Positions 16,642-25,716 of a stretch of DNA of 64,000 bases are shown one piece after another (position 1 is the stretch's first letter; each line of letters begins with the position of its first letter). The notes beneath the pieces were generated by a model. The model was not told the origin of the DNA. It did not search any database and worked only from the letters and a program-made list of their open reading frames with translations. The translations under genes were made by a program, and so were the position numbers. Source of the stretch: Moritella sp. 5 (GTDB taxonomy: Bacteria > Pseudomonadota > Gammaproteobacteria > Enterobacterales > Moritellaceae); contig NZ_CP056122.1 of NCBI RefSeq assembly GCF_018219455.1, positions 1,364,001 to 1,428,000 on the forward strand, given 5' to 3'.

Positions 16642-17844
16642 ATGAGTGCTATTGTTGGGTTAAGGAATTATATTTTGAAAATATTGTATCGGATATTTCG
16701 TCCGATAATATTTTTGATGGATCCAGAGCAAGCCCATTACGCGCTTAAGAAAATAGGGGTGTTCTTAGGCAGTAATGTAATCACACGATTAATCACAGGA
16801 TTGTTATTTAATTATAGGCATAAGAGTTTGAACACAGAGGTAGACGGAGTCAAATATCGTAATCCGGTCGGTTTATCAGCTGGTTTTGACAAAGATGGTG
16901 AACTTACAAAAATTTACCCATACCTGGGTTTTGGATTAGCTGAACTAGGCTCTTTTACCGGCGAAATTTGTCCGGGAAATCCAGGTAAACGTCTATTCCG
17001 GATGGTAAAATCTAAATCTATTGTGGTGTGGTATGGCCTAAATAACCTTGGCGCAGAAAAAATATCAGCTCGACTCGCTGACGCTGATTTTGGTGATTTA
17101 CGTGTTGGTATTAATGCAGCTAAATCTAATGTCTCTCCTGACTTTGTATTAGCAGAATCAATTCGTGATTATCTTAAAACGATGACTCTATTTAAGGATA
17201 TTGGTGATTACTATACAATTAATATTAGTTGTCCAAATACTCAAGATGGCGAACCTTTTGTTGATGCTGATAATTTAGGGGCTCTATTGGCCGCTGTGAA
17301 TGAAAATATTAGACCAATTTCGGATAAACCTATTTATGTTAAGTTAGCGGCTGATCTTACTTTTGACGAGATCGATGTCATTGTTGATGGTTGTATTGAG
17401 TATAAGATGGATGGTTTTGTATTAACAAATCTTGCTAAACCAGGCTGTAACCAAGAACATATCTCGGCTGAATACCCATCTAAACTTGGTTTATTACCCG
17501 AAGGAAAAGGTGCGATGAGTGGGTTACCGCTTCAGCGTATTTCTACTAATGTTATTCGTCATGTTTATCGTCGTACTCGGGGTGAGCTTACTATTATTGG
17601 TGTGGGTGGCATTTTCACGGCAAAAGATGCGTATGAAAAAATTACATCTGGGGCTAACCTATTGCATATGATCACCACCATGATCTTTGATGGACCGCAA
17701 AATATTAGTGAAATAAACCGTGGTTTAGTTAAATTATTAAAAGCAGATGGTTTTACTTCAATTGAGCAAGCTGTGGGTTCTAGAAATCCTCTACCAGAGT
17801 TAGCAATTCAAGAGGCGATAGAGGAAGTTGCAGAGGTGGCTTAG
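16642..17844 (+). CDS. Divergent class-2-like dihydroorotate dehydrogenase
   Basis: This 400-residue flavoprotein of the dihydroorotate dehydrogenase family (oxidises dihydroorotate to orotate) has the class 2, membrane-associated layout: an N-terminal amphipathic segment with LMDPEQAHYALKKIG, then NPVGLSAGFDKDGE, YGLNNLGAEKI, KLAADLTFDEID, TNLAK and IGVGGIFTAKDAYEKI. It departs from the class in one key place. The catalytic base region reads NISCPNT, with Cys197 where class 2 enzymes have Ser; Cys is the class 1 residue. It is about 60 residues longer than E. coli PyrD. A Fur-like box upstream suggests an iron-controlled paralogue rather than the housekeeping enzyme. A DUF1315 gene starts 1 base after its stop. 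Activity on dihydroorotate is not certain. Confidence 0.8.
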   Translation: MSAIVGLRNYILKILYRIFRPIIFLMDPEQAHYALKKIGVFLGSNVITRLITGLLFNYRHKSLNTEVDGVKYRNPVGLSAGFDKDGELTKIYPYLGFGLAELGSFTGEICPGNPGKRLFRMVKSKSIVVWYGLNNLGAEKISARLADADFGDLRVGINAAKSNVSPDFVLAESIRDYLKTMTLFKDIGDYYTINISCPNTQDGEPFVDADNLGALLAAVNENIRPISDKPIYVKLAADLTFDEIDVIVDGCIEYKMDGFVLTNLAKPGCNQEHISAEYPSKLGLLPEGKGAMSGLPLQRISTNVIRHVYRRTRGELTIIGVGGIFTAKDAYEKITSGANLLHMITTMIFDGPQNISEINRGLVKLLKADGFTSIEQAVGSRNPLPELAIQEAIEEVAEVA

Positions 17845-17845
17845 T

Positions 17846-18016
17846 ATGTTTGAACAGGTATCTGTTAATTTACCGCAGGCTATTTGTTATGAGTTTCGCC
17901 AAGCGTTAAGACAGGGCTGTTGGAAGAGTGGATTACTGTTAACAGAGCAGCAACGGCGGATCTGTGAGCAGGTTTTGTTTTATCATGAAGGTAATGATTC
18001 TAACTGTAATCATTAA
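17846..18016 (+). CDS. DUF1315 (YeaC-like) small protein
   Basis: This 56-residue cytosolic protein starts MFEQVSVNLPQAICYEF. The ATG at 17846, with AGAGG upstream, is preferred over an earlier in-frame GTG/TTG. It shows the family spacing: a FRQALRQGCWKSGLLLTEQQRRICEQ core (aromatic, Gly-x-Trp, L-T-x-x-Q, Cys) and a terminal YHEGN. It follows the dehydrogenase gene by one base and is closed by a terminator, so the two are co-transcribed and probably share Fur control. Function unknown in the family. Confidence 0.75.
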   Translation: MFEQVSVNLPQAICYEFRQALRQGCWKSGLLLTEQQRRICEQVLFYHEGNDSNCNH

Positions 18017-18017
18017 T

Positions 18018-18057
18018 AAATAGCCCAGTTAAGTAGTTAATGTTAACTGGGCTATTT
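18018..18057. terminator. Bidirectional rho-independent terminator
   Basis: AAATAGCCCAGTTAA (18018-18032) pairs perfectly with TTAACTGGGCTATTT (18043-18057), with A and T runs on the two sides. It ends both the DUF1315 unit and the leftward adhE gene. Confidence 0.9.
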
Positions 18058-18067
18058 TATTTATAAA

Positions 18068-20725
18068 TTATTTTTCAATGACTTTATTTTTTGTTTTTTC
18101 TGGTTCCATTTCCATTTCCATTTCATAGCTTTCGTGATAATCATTACCGTAATAAGAAGCAAGTAATAGTGCTTTTAATTCGCTGATTAACGGGTAGCGA
18201 GGGTTAGCTCCAGTACATTGGTCATCAAATGCTTCAATCGCTAGCTGGTCAATTTTTGCAAGGAAGTCGGCTTCGTTTACACCCGCAGATTGAATTGACT
18301 TAGGAATATCTAAATCAGTTTTTAGTTCGTCTAACCAATTTAATAATGCGTTAATCTTGTCAGCTGTTTTACCTTCACGGAAGCCTAAATGTTCTGCAAC
18401 TTCAGCGTAACGAGCGCGTGCTTTCGGGCGATCGTATTGTGAGAATGCGGCTTGTTTGGTTGGCATATCCGTTGCGTTGTAGCGAATCACATTGGTAATA
18501 AGTAGTGCGTTTGCTAACCCGTGTGGAATATGGAACTCAGCACCGATCTTGTGTGCCATTGAGTGACAAACACCCAAGAATGCATTGGCAAAGGCAATAC
18601 CAGCAATTGTTGAACCATTGTGTACTTTTTCACGCGCAATTGGGTCTTTCGCACCGTTTTTGTATGAACTTGGTAAGTACTCTTTTAATAATTTGAGTGC
18701 CTGAAGCGCTTGGCCATCAGAATATTCATTTTGCAATACAGATACATACGCTTCTAAAGCATGTGTTACGGCATCATAGCCACCAAATGCGGTTAGTGAC
18801 TTAGGCATATTCATGACTAGGTTAGCATCAACAACAGCCATATTTGGTGTGAGCTCGTAATCAGCGATTGGGTATTTTTGTCCTGTTACTTCATCGGTTA
18901 CTACTGCAAAGGGCGTGACTTCTGAACCCGTACCTGAGGTTGTTGTGATCGCCACCATTTTGGCTTTGATTCCCATTTTAGGAAACTTGTAGATACGTTT
19001 ACGGATATCCATAAAGCGCATTGCAAGATCTTCGAAGTGTACATCTGGGTGTTCGTACATTACCCACATAATCTTCGCAGCATCCATTGGTGAACCACCA
19101 CCAAAGGCAATGATCACATCAGGTTGGAAGCTGTTCATCACTGCAGCCCCTTTCTTTACGATAGCCAGTGTCGGATCGGCTTCTACATCATGAAATATTT
19201 CGGTATCAATGCCTTTTTCTTTTAGAATCGTTACTAAGTCATCAACATAACCATTGTTGAATAAGAACTTGTCGGTAACGATACAAGCACGTTTTTTGCC
19301 AACAAGATCATCCATCGCAATGGGTAATGAACCACGGCGGAAGTAAATTGATTCAGGTAGTTTATGCCACAACATATTTTCAGCTCGCTTTGCAACAGTC
19401 TTTTTATTGATAAGGTGCTTAGGACCCACGTTTTCTGAGATAGAGTTACCACCCCAAGAGCCACAACCTAGTGTTAATGATGGTGCTAGACCGAAGTTAT
19501 ATAAATCACCGATACCACCTTGTGAACTTGGTTGGTTAATCAGAATACGTGCGGTTTTCATTTTATCGCCGAAGTCTTTGATACGATCTTCGTTAGCATC
19601 TTGGTCTGTGTAAATACCAGATGTATGACCGATACCGCCTAGCTCAACCATAGTTATCGCTTGTTCAACAGCATGGTTATAGTCACGAGCACGGAACATA
19701 CCTAAGGTCGGCGATAGTTTTTCGTGTGCGAATGGATCATCAACGTGTACTTCTGGACCTTCACCAATCAGGACTTTTGTGAAAGGAGGTACAGTAACCC
19801 CTGCCATTGCTGCAATTTTAATTGCAGATTGACCTACAATATCAGGGTTCATATTGCCGTTGATTAACACAATAGAACGTACTTTATCTGCTTCTTTCTT
19901 CGATAAGATGTAACCGCCATGTGTAATGAAACGTGCTTTTACCGCGTCATAAACATCATCAACGACAATAACAGCTTGTTCCGAAGCACATACCACACCG
20001 TTATCGAATGTTTTTGACATTAAGATTGAAGATACTGCACGTTTAATGTCTGCAGTTTCATCGATAACAATAGGTGTATTACCCGCACCAACACCAATCG
20101 CAGGTTTACCTGAAGAATAGGCTGCTTTAACCATGCCTGGACCACCTGTCGCAAGGATAAGGTTGATATCATCGTGATGCATTAATGCATTTGATAGTTC
20201 AATTGATGGTTCATCAATCCAACCTATGATGTGTTCAGGTGCACCTGCTGCTACTGCTGCATCGAGTACAATTTTAGCGGCTGTATTGGTGGCATTTTTT
20301 GCACGAGGGTGTGGCGAAAATATGATACCGTTTCGTGTTTTAAGCGAAATTAACGCTTTAAAAATAGCCGTTGAAGTAGGATTGGTCGTTGGTACGATAC
20401 CGCAAATGATACCGGTTGGCTCTGCGATTGTAATAGTACCAAATTCGTTATCTTCTTCAATGATGCCACATGTTAGAGTATCTTTATATTTGTTGTAGAT
20501 GTATTCAGATGCGAAATGGTTTTTAGTTACTTTATCTTCGATAACCCCCATGCCAGATTCTTCAACAGCCATCTGTGCTAGCGGGATACGAGATGTTGAT
20601 GCAGCAAGGGCTGCTGCACGGAAGATCTTATCAACTTTTTCTTGATTAAATGTGGCGAATTTTTGTTGGGCTACCTTCACTTTCGCAACCATTGCATTGA
20701 GTGTTTCTATGTTTTTGACAGTCAT
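18068..20725 (-). CDS. adhE: Bifunctional acetaldehyde-CoA/alcohol dehydrogenase
   Basis: This 885-residue fermentative enzyme converts acetyl-CoA through acetaldehyde to ethanol, using two NADH. The N-terminal aldehyde dehydrogenase half (1-440) holds the cofactor loop GPGMVKAAYSSGKPAIGVGA and the catalytic Cys in DNGVVCASEQAV. The C-terminal iron-dependent alcohol dehydrogenase half has FGGGSPMDAAKIMW, TTTSGTGSEVTPFAVV and the metal-binding His cluster in FLGVCHSMAHKIG and IPHGLANALL. Length and order match E. coli AdhE, which forms helical filaments (spirosomes). The C-terminus carries a short Met/Glu repeat (EMEMEMEPEK). It stands alone; an FNR-type promoter upstream fits anaerobic induction. 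Confidence 0.97.
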   Translation of the reverse strand: MTVKNIETLNAMVAKVKVAQQKFATFNQEKVDKIFRAAALAASTSRIPLAQMAVEESGMGVIEDKVTKNHFASEYIYNKYKDTLTCGIIEEDNEFGTITIAEPTGIICGIVPTTNPTSTAIFKALISLKTRNGIIFSPHPRAKNATNTAAKIVLDAAVAAGAPEHIIGWIDEPSIELSNALMHHDDINLILATGGPGMVKAAYSSGKPAIGVGAGNTPIVIDETADIKRAVSSILMSKTFDNGVVCASEQAVIVVDDVYDAVKARFITHGGYILSKKEADKVRSIVLINGNMNPDIVGQSAIKIAAMAGVTVPPFTKVLIGEGPEVHVDDPFAHEKLSPTLGMFRARDYNHAVEQAITMVELGGIGHTSGIYTDQDANEDRIKDFGDKMKTARILINQPSSQGGIGDLYNFGLAPSLTLGCGSWGGNSISENVGPKHLINKKTVAKRAENMLWHKLPESIYFRRGSLPIAMDDLVGKKRACIVTDKFLFNNGYVDDLVTILKEKGIDTEIFHDVEADPTLAIVKKGAAVMNSFQPDVIIAFGGGSPMDAAKIMWVMYEHPDVHFEDLAMRFMDIRKRIYKFPKMGIKAKMVAITTTSGTGSEVTPFAVVTDEVTGQKYPIADYELTPNMAVVDANLVMNMPKSLTAFGGYDAVTHALEAYVSVLQNEYSDGQALQALKLLKEYLPSSYKNGAKDPIAREKVHNGSTIAGIAFANAFLGVCHSMAHKIGAEFHIPHGLANALLITNVIRYNATDMPTKQAAFSQYDRPKARARYAEVAEHLGFREGKTADKINALLNWLDELKTDLDIPKSIQSAGVNEADFLAKIDQLAIEAFDDQCTGANPRYPLISELKALLLASYYGNDYHESYEMEMEMEPEKTKNKVIEK

Positions 20726-20795
20726 AATCTATCCTTAAAATTCATTTAAAATCTAAAAGTTATTTACTAAGGGCTACCTCTTAGTGAATACCTTT

Positions 20796-20843
20796 GATTT
20801 TAATTATAGGTAATCTTAAGGATTAAAAATTGATGTGAATCAA
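20796..20843 (-). promoter_or_regulatory. FNR-activated adhE promoter
   Basis: TTGATGTGAATCAA at 20830-20843 is a perfect FNR consensus (TTGAT-N4-ATCAA). On the minus strand a perfect -10, TATAAT, lies at 20808-20803, placing the start of transcription near 20796. The FNR site is then centred close to -41, the class II activating position. The start codon is about 70 bases downstream. Confidence 0.8.
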
Positions 20844-21065
20844 TTGTAGTAATATTACGTATTATATTTTCAAAATAGTGTTAAGTCGGTCGTAAATATG
20901 TGGGAACACTTTCATTTGTAATTTTATTTCAATACGATTAAGACTCATTTATAGGGTTGTAACACGCTGAATTTAAAAAAAAAGACGTAAAATAAACAAA
21001 GTTATTGTTAATTTCAGATCCATTAGGTAGCATTGCCTGAACCGCTTATTATAGGACGTTATACA

Positions 21066-21593
21066 ATGCCGAAATTATCTAAGGTTATGGCAACTGCACT
21101 TAACCAACAAATGACAAAAGAGTTTACTGCATCGCACCTTTATCGCAGCATGGCATCTTTTTGCTATGCCTCTGATTTTATTGGCGCGGGTGATTTCTTT
21201 TATAAGCATGCGGCTGAAGAACAGCAACACGCACAATTGTTATTCCGTTACATGATTGATCGCGGTATCCAGCCATTAATGGAAGCTATTCCTGCGGCAG
21301 AGTCTGAATTTACAGATCTACTTGATGTGTTTTGCAAAGCCTTGGATCATGAAGTGATGATCACTGAATCTATTTCTGAAATTCTTGGTTTGGCACATGA
21401 GCTTCGCGATTTTCAATCTGTAGCTCATCTGAATACCTTGATGGAAGAGCAAACAGAAGAAGAAGCATTATTTAATGGTATCGTGAGTCAAATTCGCCGT
21501 GTTGGTGTTGATAATGGCCACGGTCTATTCATTATGGATCAAGAGTTAAAAGCAATGAGCAAAGCGCCTGCAGCGCCGTCAATTGTTATTTAA
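21066..21593 (+). CDS. ftnA: Ferritin (bacterial non-haem type)
   Basis: This 175-residue four-helix-bundle iron-storage protein would assemble into a 24-subunit shell and oxidise Fe(II). The start at 21066 is chosen because AGGAC precedes it and the family begins MPKLSKVMATALNQQ; an upstream in-frame TTG adds 11 unlikely residues. The ferroxidase ligands are visible: the Glu in KEFTASHLY, the E-x-x-H in AAEEQQHAQLLF, the Glu in DHEVMITESI and the Glu cluster in MEEQTEEEALF. The terminal GHGLFIMDQELK is typical of FtnA. It is a single-gene unit with its own terminator. No Fur box is evident just upstream. Confidence 0.93.
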   Translation: MPKLSKVMATALNQQMTKEFTASHLYRSMASFCYASDFIGAGDFFYKHAAEEQQHAQLLFRYMIDRGIQPLMEAIPAAESEFTDLLDVFCKALDHEVMITESISEILGLAHELRDFQSVAHLNTLMEEQTEEEALFNGIVSQIRRVGVDNGHGLFIMDQELKAMSKAPAAPSIVI

Positions 21594-21650
21594 TCAACTT
21601 TAGCTAACAAATTTATATACGCTAAAAATAGGATTATTTGAATATAAAGA

Positions 21651-21685
21651 CCGCTTATACCTTGGTGTAAGCGGTTTTTTATTTT
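21651..21685 (+). terminator. Rho-independent terminator of ftnA
   Basis: CCGCTTATAC (21651-21660) pairs with GTGTAAGCGG (21665-21674, one G-T pair), followed by TTTTTTATTTTT. Confidence 0.9.
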
Positions 21686-21753
21686 TACAAATTACACTTT
21701 AGTGGTACTCTTGCGGTGTTAATCGTGGATTTTAATCAATAGGTAGAATAATT

Positions 21754-22047
21754 ATGTCGAATAATAACAATACTGATATTAAAGATTGCTGTGGTGCGTT
21801 TGCTGAAATTGGCAGTATCATTCAGCCTGATGATACTGAGCTCTCTTTTCCTATTACATTTGATTCGCAACAGGCTGCTGATGAAAAACGCAGTGAGCTT
21901 GAGGCTTATGTTAATGAGCAATTTGATGAAGACGTCACGATTACCTTTACCGCGCAAGATGAACATGCTTATTTAGTAACATTGAGCTTTACTTGTACTG
22001 CAGAAAAAATGATTTTCGAAATGAATTTACGTCATTTATTGGCTTAA
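21754..22047 (+). CDS. YfcZ/YiiS family (DUF406) protein
   Basis: This 97-residue cytosolic protein is related to E. coli YfcZ and YiiS. It shares the Cys pair near the N-terminus (KDCCGAFAEIGSIIQPDD), the FDSQQAADEKRSELEAYV helix and the terminal TCTAEKMIFEMNLRHLL segment that mirrors CEAEMLIFQLGLR in YfcZ. Function is unknown for the family; YfcZ abundance responds to physiological state in E. coli. It stands alone between two terminators. Confidence 0.85.
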   Translation: MSNNNNTDIKDCCGAFAEIGSIIQPDDTELSFPITFDSQQAADEKRSELEAYVNEQFDEDVTITFTAQDEHAYLVTLSFTCTAEKMIFEMNLRHLLA

Positions 22048-22079
22048 AAGGTTTCGTCTTTTTAAATAGCTCAATGATT

Positions 22080-22109
22080 AAAGGCATACAAAATGTACTG
22101 TATGCCTTT
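22080..22109. terminator. Bidirectional stem-loop terminator
   Basis: AAAGGCATACA (22080-22090) pairs perfectly with TGTATGCCTTT (22099-22109). It is located between the convergent YfcZ-like gene and the ATP-grasp operon. Confidence 0.8.
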
Positions 22110-22146
22110 ATATTTATGCCTTTATTTATTCGTTTCTATAAAATAT

Positions 22147-23106
22147 CTAGCCGAAGTGTTGTTTACAATAAGCAAGACGCTGGTCTAGATCCATACTCTC
22201 GGTATTCGCCGTTTCAATTTGTTGTAACCTTGGTAGCAACCCCATGCCATTAGCGATTTGAATGGCCAGTCCTGGACGTGCATTGAGTTCTAATAGCATA
22301 GGACCGTGATGACGATCTAACACCACATCTGCACCTAAATAACCTAAGCCTGAGATATCGTAACATTGTGCAGCTAAACGAATAACTTCTTCCCAATGAG
22401 GCACTTTTAATAGGGCTAATTCTTTTTGTGTATCAGGATGATGAGTGACAACTTCATCATATTGCACAGCGTTGAGCGCTTCGCCTGTGGTGATGTTAAT
22501 ACCCACACCGACAGCGCCTTGGTGTAAATTAGCTTTACCATCCGACATGGATGTTGATAGCCGCATCATGGCCATCATCGGGATACCTTTAAATACAATC
22601 ACACGTACATCAGGGACACCTTCAAAGCTATAACCCTCAAAGCTGTCATCAAATACGATAAGCGCTTCAACAACGGCCACATCAATGCCACCACCGAGTG
22701 AAAATAGACCGGCTAAAATATTTGAGCAATGACGTTCAATATCATCGAGCGAACATTCACTGCCGCTGGGTTTGTAATAGCGACCATCTTCTACTTTGGT
22801 GATCACTAGAATACCTTTACCACCAGAGCCTTTTGCCGGTTTGATTACAAAGCCATTTAGACCTGCGATAAGCTTATCAACTGATTTAACAGAGTGTTGA
22901 CTATCAACGACGCCAATAAGTTCTGGGGTGCTGACATTGGCCTCTTCGGCTATCTCTTTGGTTTTTAATTTGTTATCGACTAATGGAAATAGCTTTCTGG
23001 GATTGTAGCGCGATATGTACATATTATTGCGCTGGTTCATCCCCAGAATACCTTGTTGCTTTAACTTACTCGGCTTAGCGAATTCTTTAAAAAACGAAAA
23101 TGTCAT
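22147..23106 (-). CDS. Alpha-L-glutamate ligase-like ATP-grasp protein
   Basis: This 319-residue ATP-grasp enzyme related to RimK is expected to join an amino acid, perhaps glutamate, to an unknown acceptor. ATP-grasp landmarks are the Lys-containing GFVIKPAKGSGGKGILVI, the VVEALIVFDDSF segment, VPDVRVIVFKGIPMMAMMRL, and the metal-binding GADVVLDRHHGPMLLELNARPG. The length is typical of the rimK-related glutamate ligase subgroup. It is third in a tight operon (2-base gaps) after a retropepsin-like lipoprotein and an inactive-transglutaminase membrane protein. This combination is conserved in many gammaproteobacteria and is thought to act in peptide modification near the membrane. The acceptor is not known. 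Confidence 0.85.
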   Translation of the reverse strand: MTFSFFKEFAKPSKLKQQGILGMNQRNNMYISRYNPRKLFPLVDNKLKTKEIAEEANVSTPELIGVVDSQHSVKSVDKLIAGLNGFVIKPAKGSGGKGILVITKVEDGRYYKPSGSECSLDDIERHCSNILAGLFSLGGGIDVAVVEALIVFDDSFEGYSFEGVPDVRVIVFKGIPMMAMMRLSTSMSDGKANLHQGAVGVGINITTGEALNAVQYDEVVTHHPDTQKELALLKVPHWEEVIRLAAQCYDISGLGYLGADVVLDRHHGPMLLELNARPGLAIQIANGMGLLPRLQQIETANTESMDLDQRLAYCKQHFG

Positions 23107-23108
23107 TT

Positions 23109-24605
23109 TTACTCACCTTGCATGTCTTTAAAGCGGCGTAGTTCTAACAGACGATAGCCAGTATAAGTACCTAACATTAAGATGATTGCCATAATGATAA
23201 GTTGCAGACCAAGGAAGTTGAATGCCCAGTAACGAAATAGTTCGTTGCTAATTGTTAGGTAGACCAATACTGCTACAAACAGGCTGCCACCACCTTGTAC
23301 AAATACCTCTTTCGGGCCTTCTTCTTCCCATAAAATAGACATGCGTTCGATGGTCCAAGATAAAATAATCATCGGGAAGAAAGTGATTTTAAGTCCTTCT
23401 GTTAACCCTATTTTATAAGATAACACTGAGAACAAACAGATAATGGCGATAACCGTGATGATTACCACGGATATTCGTGATACGAGCAAGAGGTTTAACC
23501 GAGACAGATAAGAGCGGATCACAAGGCCTACACCGACAATTAACGTAAAGCCAATCAAACCGGTTGCTAAACTGGTTTGTACGAATGCCATTGCGATTAA
23601 CACGGGCATAAAAGTACCTGACGTGCGTAAACCGATAAGAATACGCATCATTACCACGATCATTACACCTAATGGGATAAGTAAAATCCCTTTGAATAGT
23701 GCTTGTTCTTCGAGTGGCAGGCTATAGATACTAAAGTTTGACAGGTTCGTATCGTTTGATTTTTCTTTTAATACTTGCATGACAGGCTGAGTTTGCTGAA
23801 TAACAGAGAAACTAACTCGAGAATTTGTACCACCTATCAGATCTAACGTCGGTTCGCCATTTTGTTCCCACAGTAGCAAGTTTTTCGCGTCAGCTATTTT
23901 ACCTAATTTGACATCGATTAAGCGCGTATCATCTTCGCCAAATACCAGTACAAATGGTTGTAACTGCTGCTGGCGACGGCCATCTTCAAGATACAGGCCT
24001 TTAACCAGTAAGGCAGGGATATTTGCTTCATTTAGCAGGGCAACAAATAACGTTGATTTGCTATTTTCTTGTAGCATTAATTTCGCATTTTGACCTAAAT
24101 CATCGACAGACAGTAGCTTGAGTAATTCACGGCTATATGAAAAAGCATCGGCACTTTTTTCCATCGCACTATTAACGAGCTGCTCTGCGGCTATATCATA
24201 CGGTGGTAGCCAGGTGGTTTTATTAATTGTCACGTCTTGCTCATTAATGACATCTTGTGGGATATCATTCGTCAATACGTTAACTTTATAGTATAAATCC
24301 TGTTTGCCTTCGGCGTTACGAATTGTCCATTGTGCGCGATTATCAAGAAAGGATAATCCATAACCAGGCGATGCCGCTGTTTGGCTTAATACGGTGAAGT
24401 TAGACTGGGTAGACGGTGTGGCGAAGGACGCATTAACGGCGTCGCCTTGCGCTGTAAATTCGACTTTCGCTTCAATCATCCACGTTGAGTAGGTTTCTCC
24501 GGGAAACCAAGGGATCTCACCACTGTAATGGCGTTGAGCGATAGAGCCTACACCAAGGAGGAAAAGTATCGCAACAAAAATGCGAAATGGGATCTTAGAC
24601 GGCAT
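23109..24605 (-). CDS. Inactive transglutaminase fused to seven transmembrane helices
   Basis: This 498-residue membrane protein has an N-terminal helix (FRIFVAILFLLGVGSIAQ), a large extracytoplasmic transglutaminase-like domain (residues 25-290) and a C-terminal 7TM region (about 300-490, from LIPLGVMIVVMMRILIGL to YTGYRLLELRRFKD). In this family the transglutaminase fold has lost its Cys-His-Asp triad. I see no Cys in the external domain here, which fits. It lies between the retropepsin-like lipoprotein and the ATP-grasp ligase with gaps of 2 bases, so the three are translated together. A likely role is to present or receive a peptide substrate across the membrane, but this is inference. 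Confidence 0.85.
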   Translation of the reverse strand: MPSKIPFRIFVAILFLLGVGSIAQRHYSGEIPWFPGETYSTWMIEAKVEFTAQGDAVNASFATPSTQSNFTVLSQTAASPGYGLSFLDNRAQWTIRNAEGKQDLYYKVNVLTNDIPQDVINEQDVTINKTTWLPPYDIAAEQLVNSAMEKSADAFSYSRELLKLLSVDDLGQNAKLMLQENSKSTLFVALLNEANIPALLVKGLYLEDGRRQQQLQPFVLVFGEDDTRLIDVKLGKIADAKNLLLWEQNGEPTLDLIGGTNSRVSFSVIQQTQPVMQVLKEKSNDTNLSNFSIYSLPLEEQALFKGILLIPLGVMIVVMMRILIGLRTSGTFMPVLIAMAFVQTSLATGLIGFTLIVGVGLVIRSYLSRLNLLLVSRISVVIITVIAIICLFSVLSYKIGLTEGLKITFFPMIILSWTIERMSILWEEEGPKEVFVQGGGSLFVAVLVYLTISNELFRYWAFNFLGLQLIIMAIILMLGTYTGYRLLELRRFKDMQGE

Positions 24606-24607
24606 GG

Positions 24608-25381
24608 TTAGTTAGCCCCTTTGCTGGCAGGTTTAGGTTGTTTTTTTGGTTGAGTGTATTCTTGTGCAACATCGACAATCGCAATATCTTTTAAGAAAGT
24701 TCGACCGAGGAGGATAGGGAAGATCATACGACTACGGTCGGCTAGTGTGAATTCTGTTTCGGTTTTAATATCGCCCAGTTCGATGGGTAAGCTGACTACA
24801 TAGCGTCGTAATGCTTCGACAGCGTTGGTTTGACGGATCTTAATAGTACGTACAACGGGTACTTCCATTGGGAACACTGCTTTATCGTCTTTGTGGGATA
24901 AATTGAATTTAACCCAGTCTTGACCATCGCGTTCAAATTTAACTATCTCTGTTGCATTTAATGATGATGTTGTTGCACCAGTATCGATACGTGACTTAAA
25001 GTTGGTTTGCAATTCATCAAACCATACCCATTCTTCTTGACCAAGAATCATCTTACCTGCGGTATTATTTTTAGCTAAAGGTACCACGATTGGTGTTGTT
25101 TTTTTCACGGGAGGCTTAGCGCCCAGTTCGTCCAGTTGATCTGTTAATTTGGCAATCGCTTTATCTTGTTCCTTGAACTGATTAGGCTGTGATTGCAAAG
25201 TCGTTAATATCTGTTGTTGCTGCTGCAAAATGGTTTCAATTTGTGCCTGTTGTTTTGTCACAATGGCTGTATTAGCTTTATTTTGTGTCATGGAGCAGCC
25301 ATTTAAAAATACAAGACTAAGTACACTAGCAATAGTTATCTTTGATGTTTTTAATGTGAAAAATGCTGTTGTATTTTTCAT
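24608..25381 (-). CDS. Retropepsin-like (RimB/Zn_protease family) lipoprotein
   Basis: This 257-residue predicted lipoprotein has its lipobox at FLNGC (Cys29), a Gln-rich coiled coil at residues 40-87, and a C-terminal aspartic-protease-like domain labelled ATP-dependent zinc protease in databases. The active-site-like motif is RIDTGATTSSLNA (Asp133), followed by PIELGDIKTETEFTLADRS and FPILLGRTFLKDI. Relatives such as RimB process glutamate tails added by RimK-type ligases, which fits its place as first gene of an operon with an ATP-grasp ligase. Lipidation and the coiled coil place it in the envelope. A paralogue lies upstream at 25717. Confidence 0.82.
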   Translation of the reverse strand: MKNTTAFFTLKTSKITIASVLSLVFLNGCSMTQNKANTAIVTKQQAQIETILQQQQQILTTLQSQPNQFKEQDKAIAKLTDQLDELGAKPPVKKTTPIVVPLAKNNTAGKMILGQEEWVWFDELQTNFKSRIDTGATTSSLNATEIVKFERDGQDWVKFNLSHKDDKAVFPMEVPVVRTIKIRQTNAVEALRRYVVSLPIELGDIKTETEFTLADRSRMIFPILLGRTFLKDIAIVDVAQEYTQPKKQPKPASKGAN

Positions 25382-25663
25382 TAGGTATTTGGCCCTGTTA
25401 GCTGATGAAAAAGAGGGTTAGTTCGCTAAAGTGGGTAAATAGTTCCGTTATTTGATTATAAATCATATTATTTAATAAAGTATAATCGCTATTGAGATAA
25501 TAATCATACCGAATACAATTCTTATATATCAAATATTTATACGTCAGTTATTTGTAAATAGCAATTTATCGCTGTGCTTTATTATATGACAGGAGAGGAA
25601 AAAGGCGGAGAAATAGCATTATATACGGTATAAAACGAAAGTATGAAGCGTGTTGGTCTATAT
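25382..25663. other. AT-rich gap upstream of the retropepsin-like operon
   Basis: About 280 AT-rich bases. It should hold the promoter of the three-gene operon. There is no gene and no operator that I can name. Confidence 0.5.
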
Positions 25664-25696
25664 AAAATACGCATCTAAAGTATAGATACGTATTTT
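25664..25696 (-). terminator. Stem-loop after the second retropepsin-like gene
   Basis: AAAATACGCATCTA (25664-25677) pairs with TAGATACGTATTTT (25683-25696) with one mismatch. A T-rich flank follows on the minus strand. It separates the paralogue gene from the downstream three-gene operon. Confidence 0.6.
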
Positions 25697-25716
25697 ATTT
25701 TAATAGCATATTTAAA

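Noticed and set aside
25470-25530. Possible Fur box in the AT-rich gap upstream of the retropepsin-like operon
   Set aside because: GAGATAATAATCAT can be aligned only in part and lacks the inverted half; too weak in AT-rich DNA.
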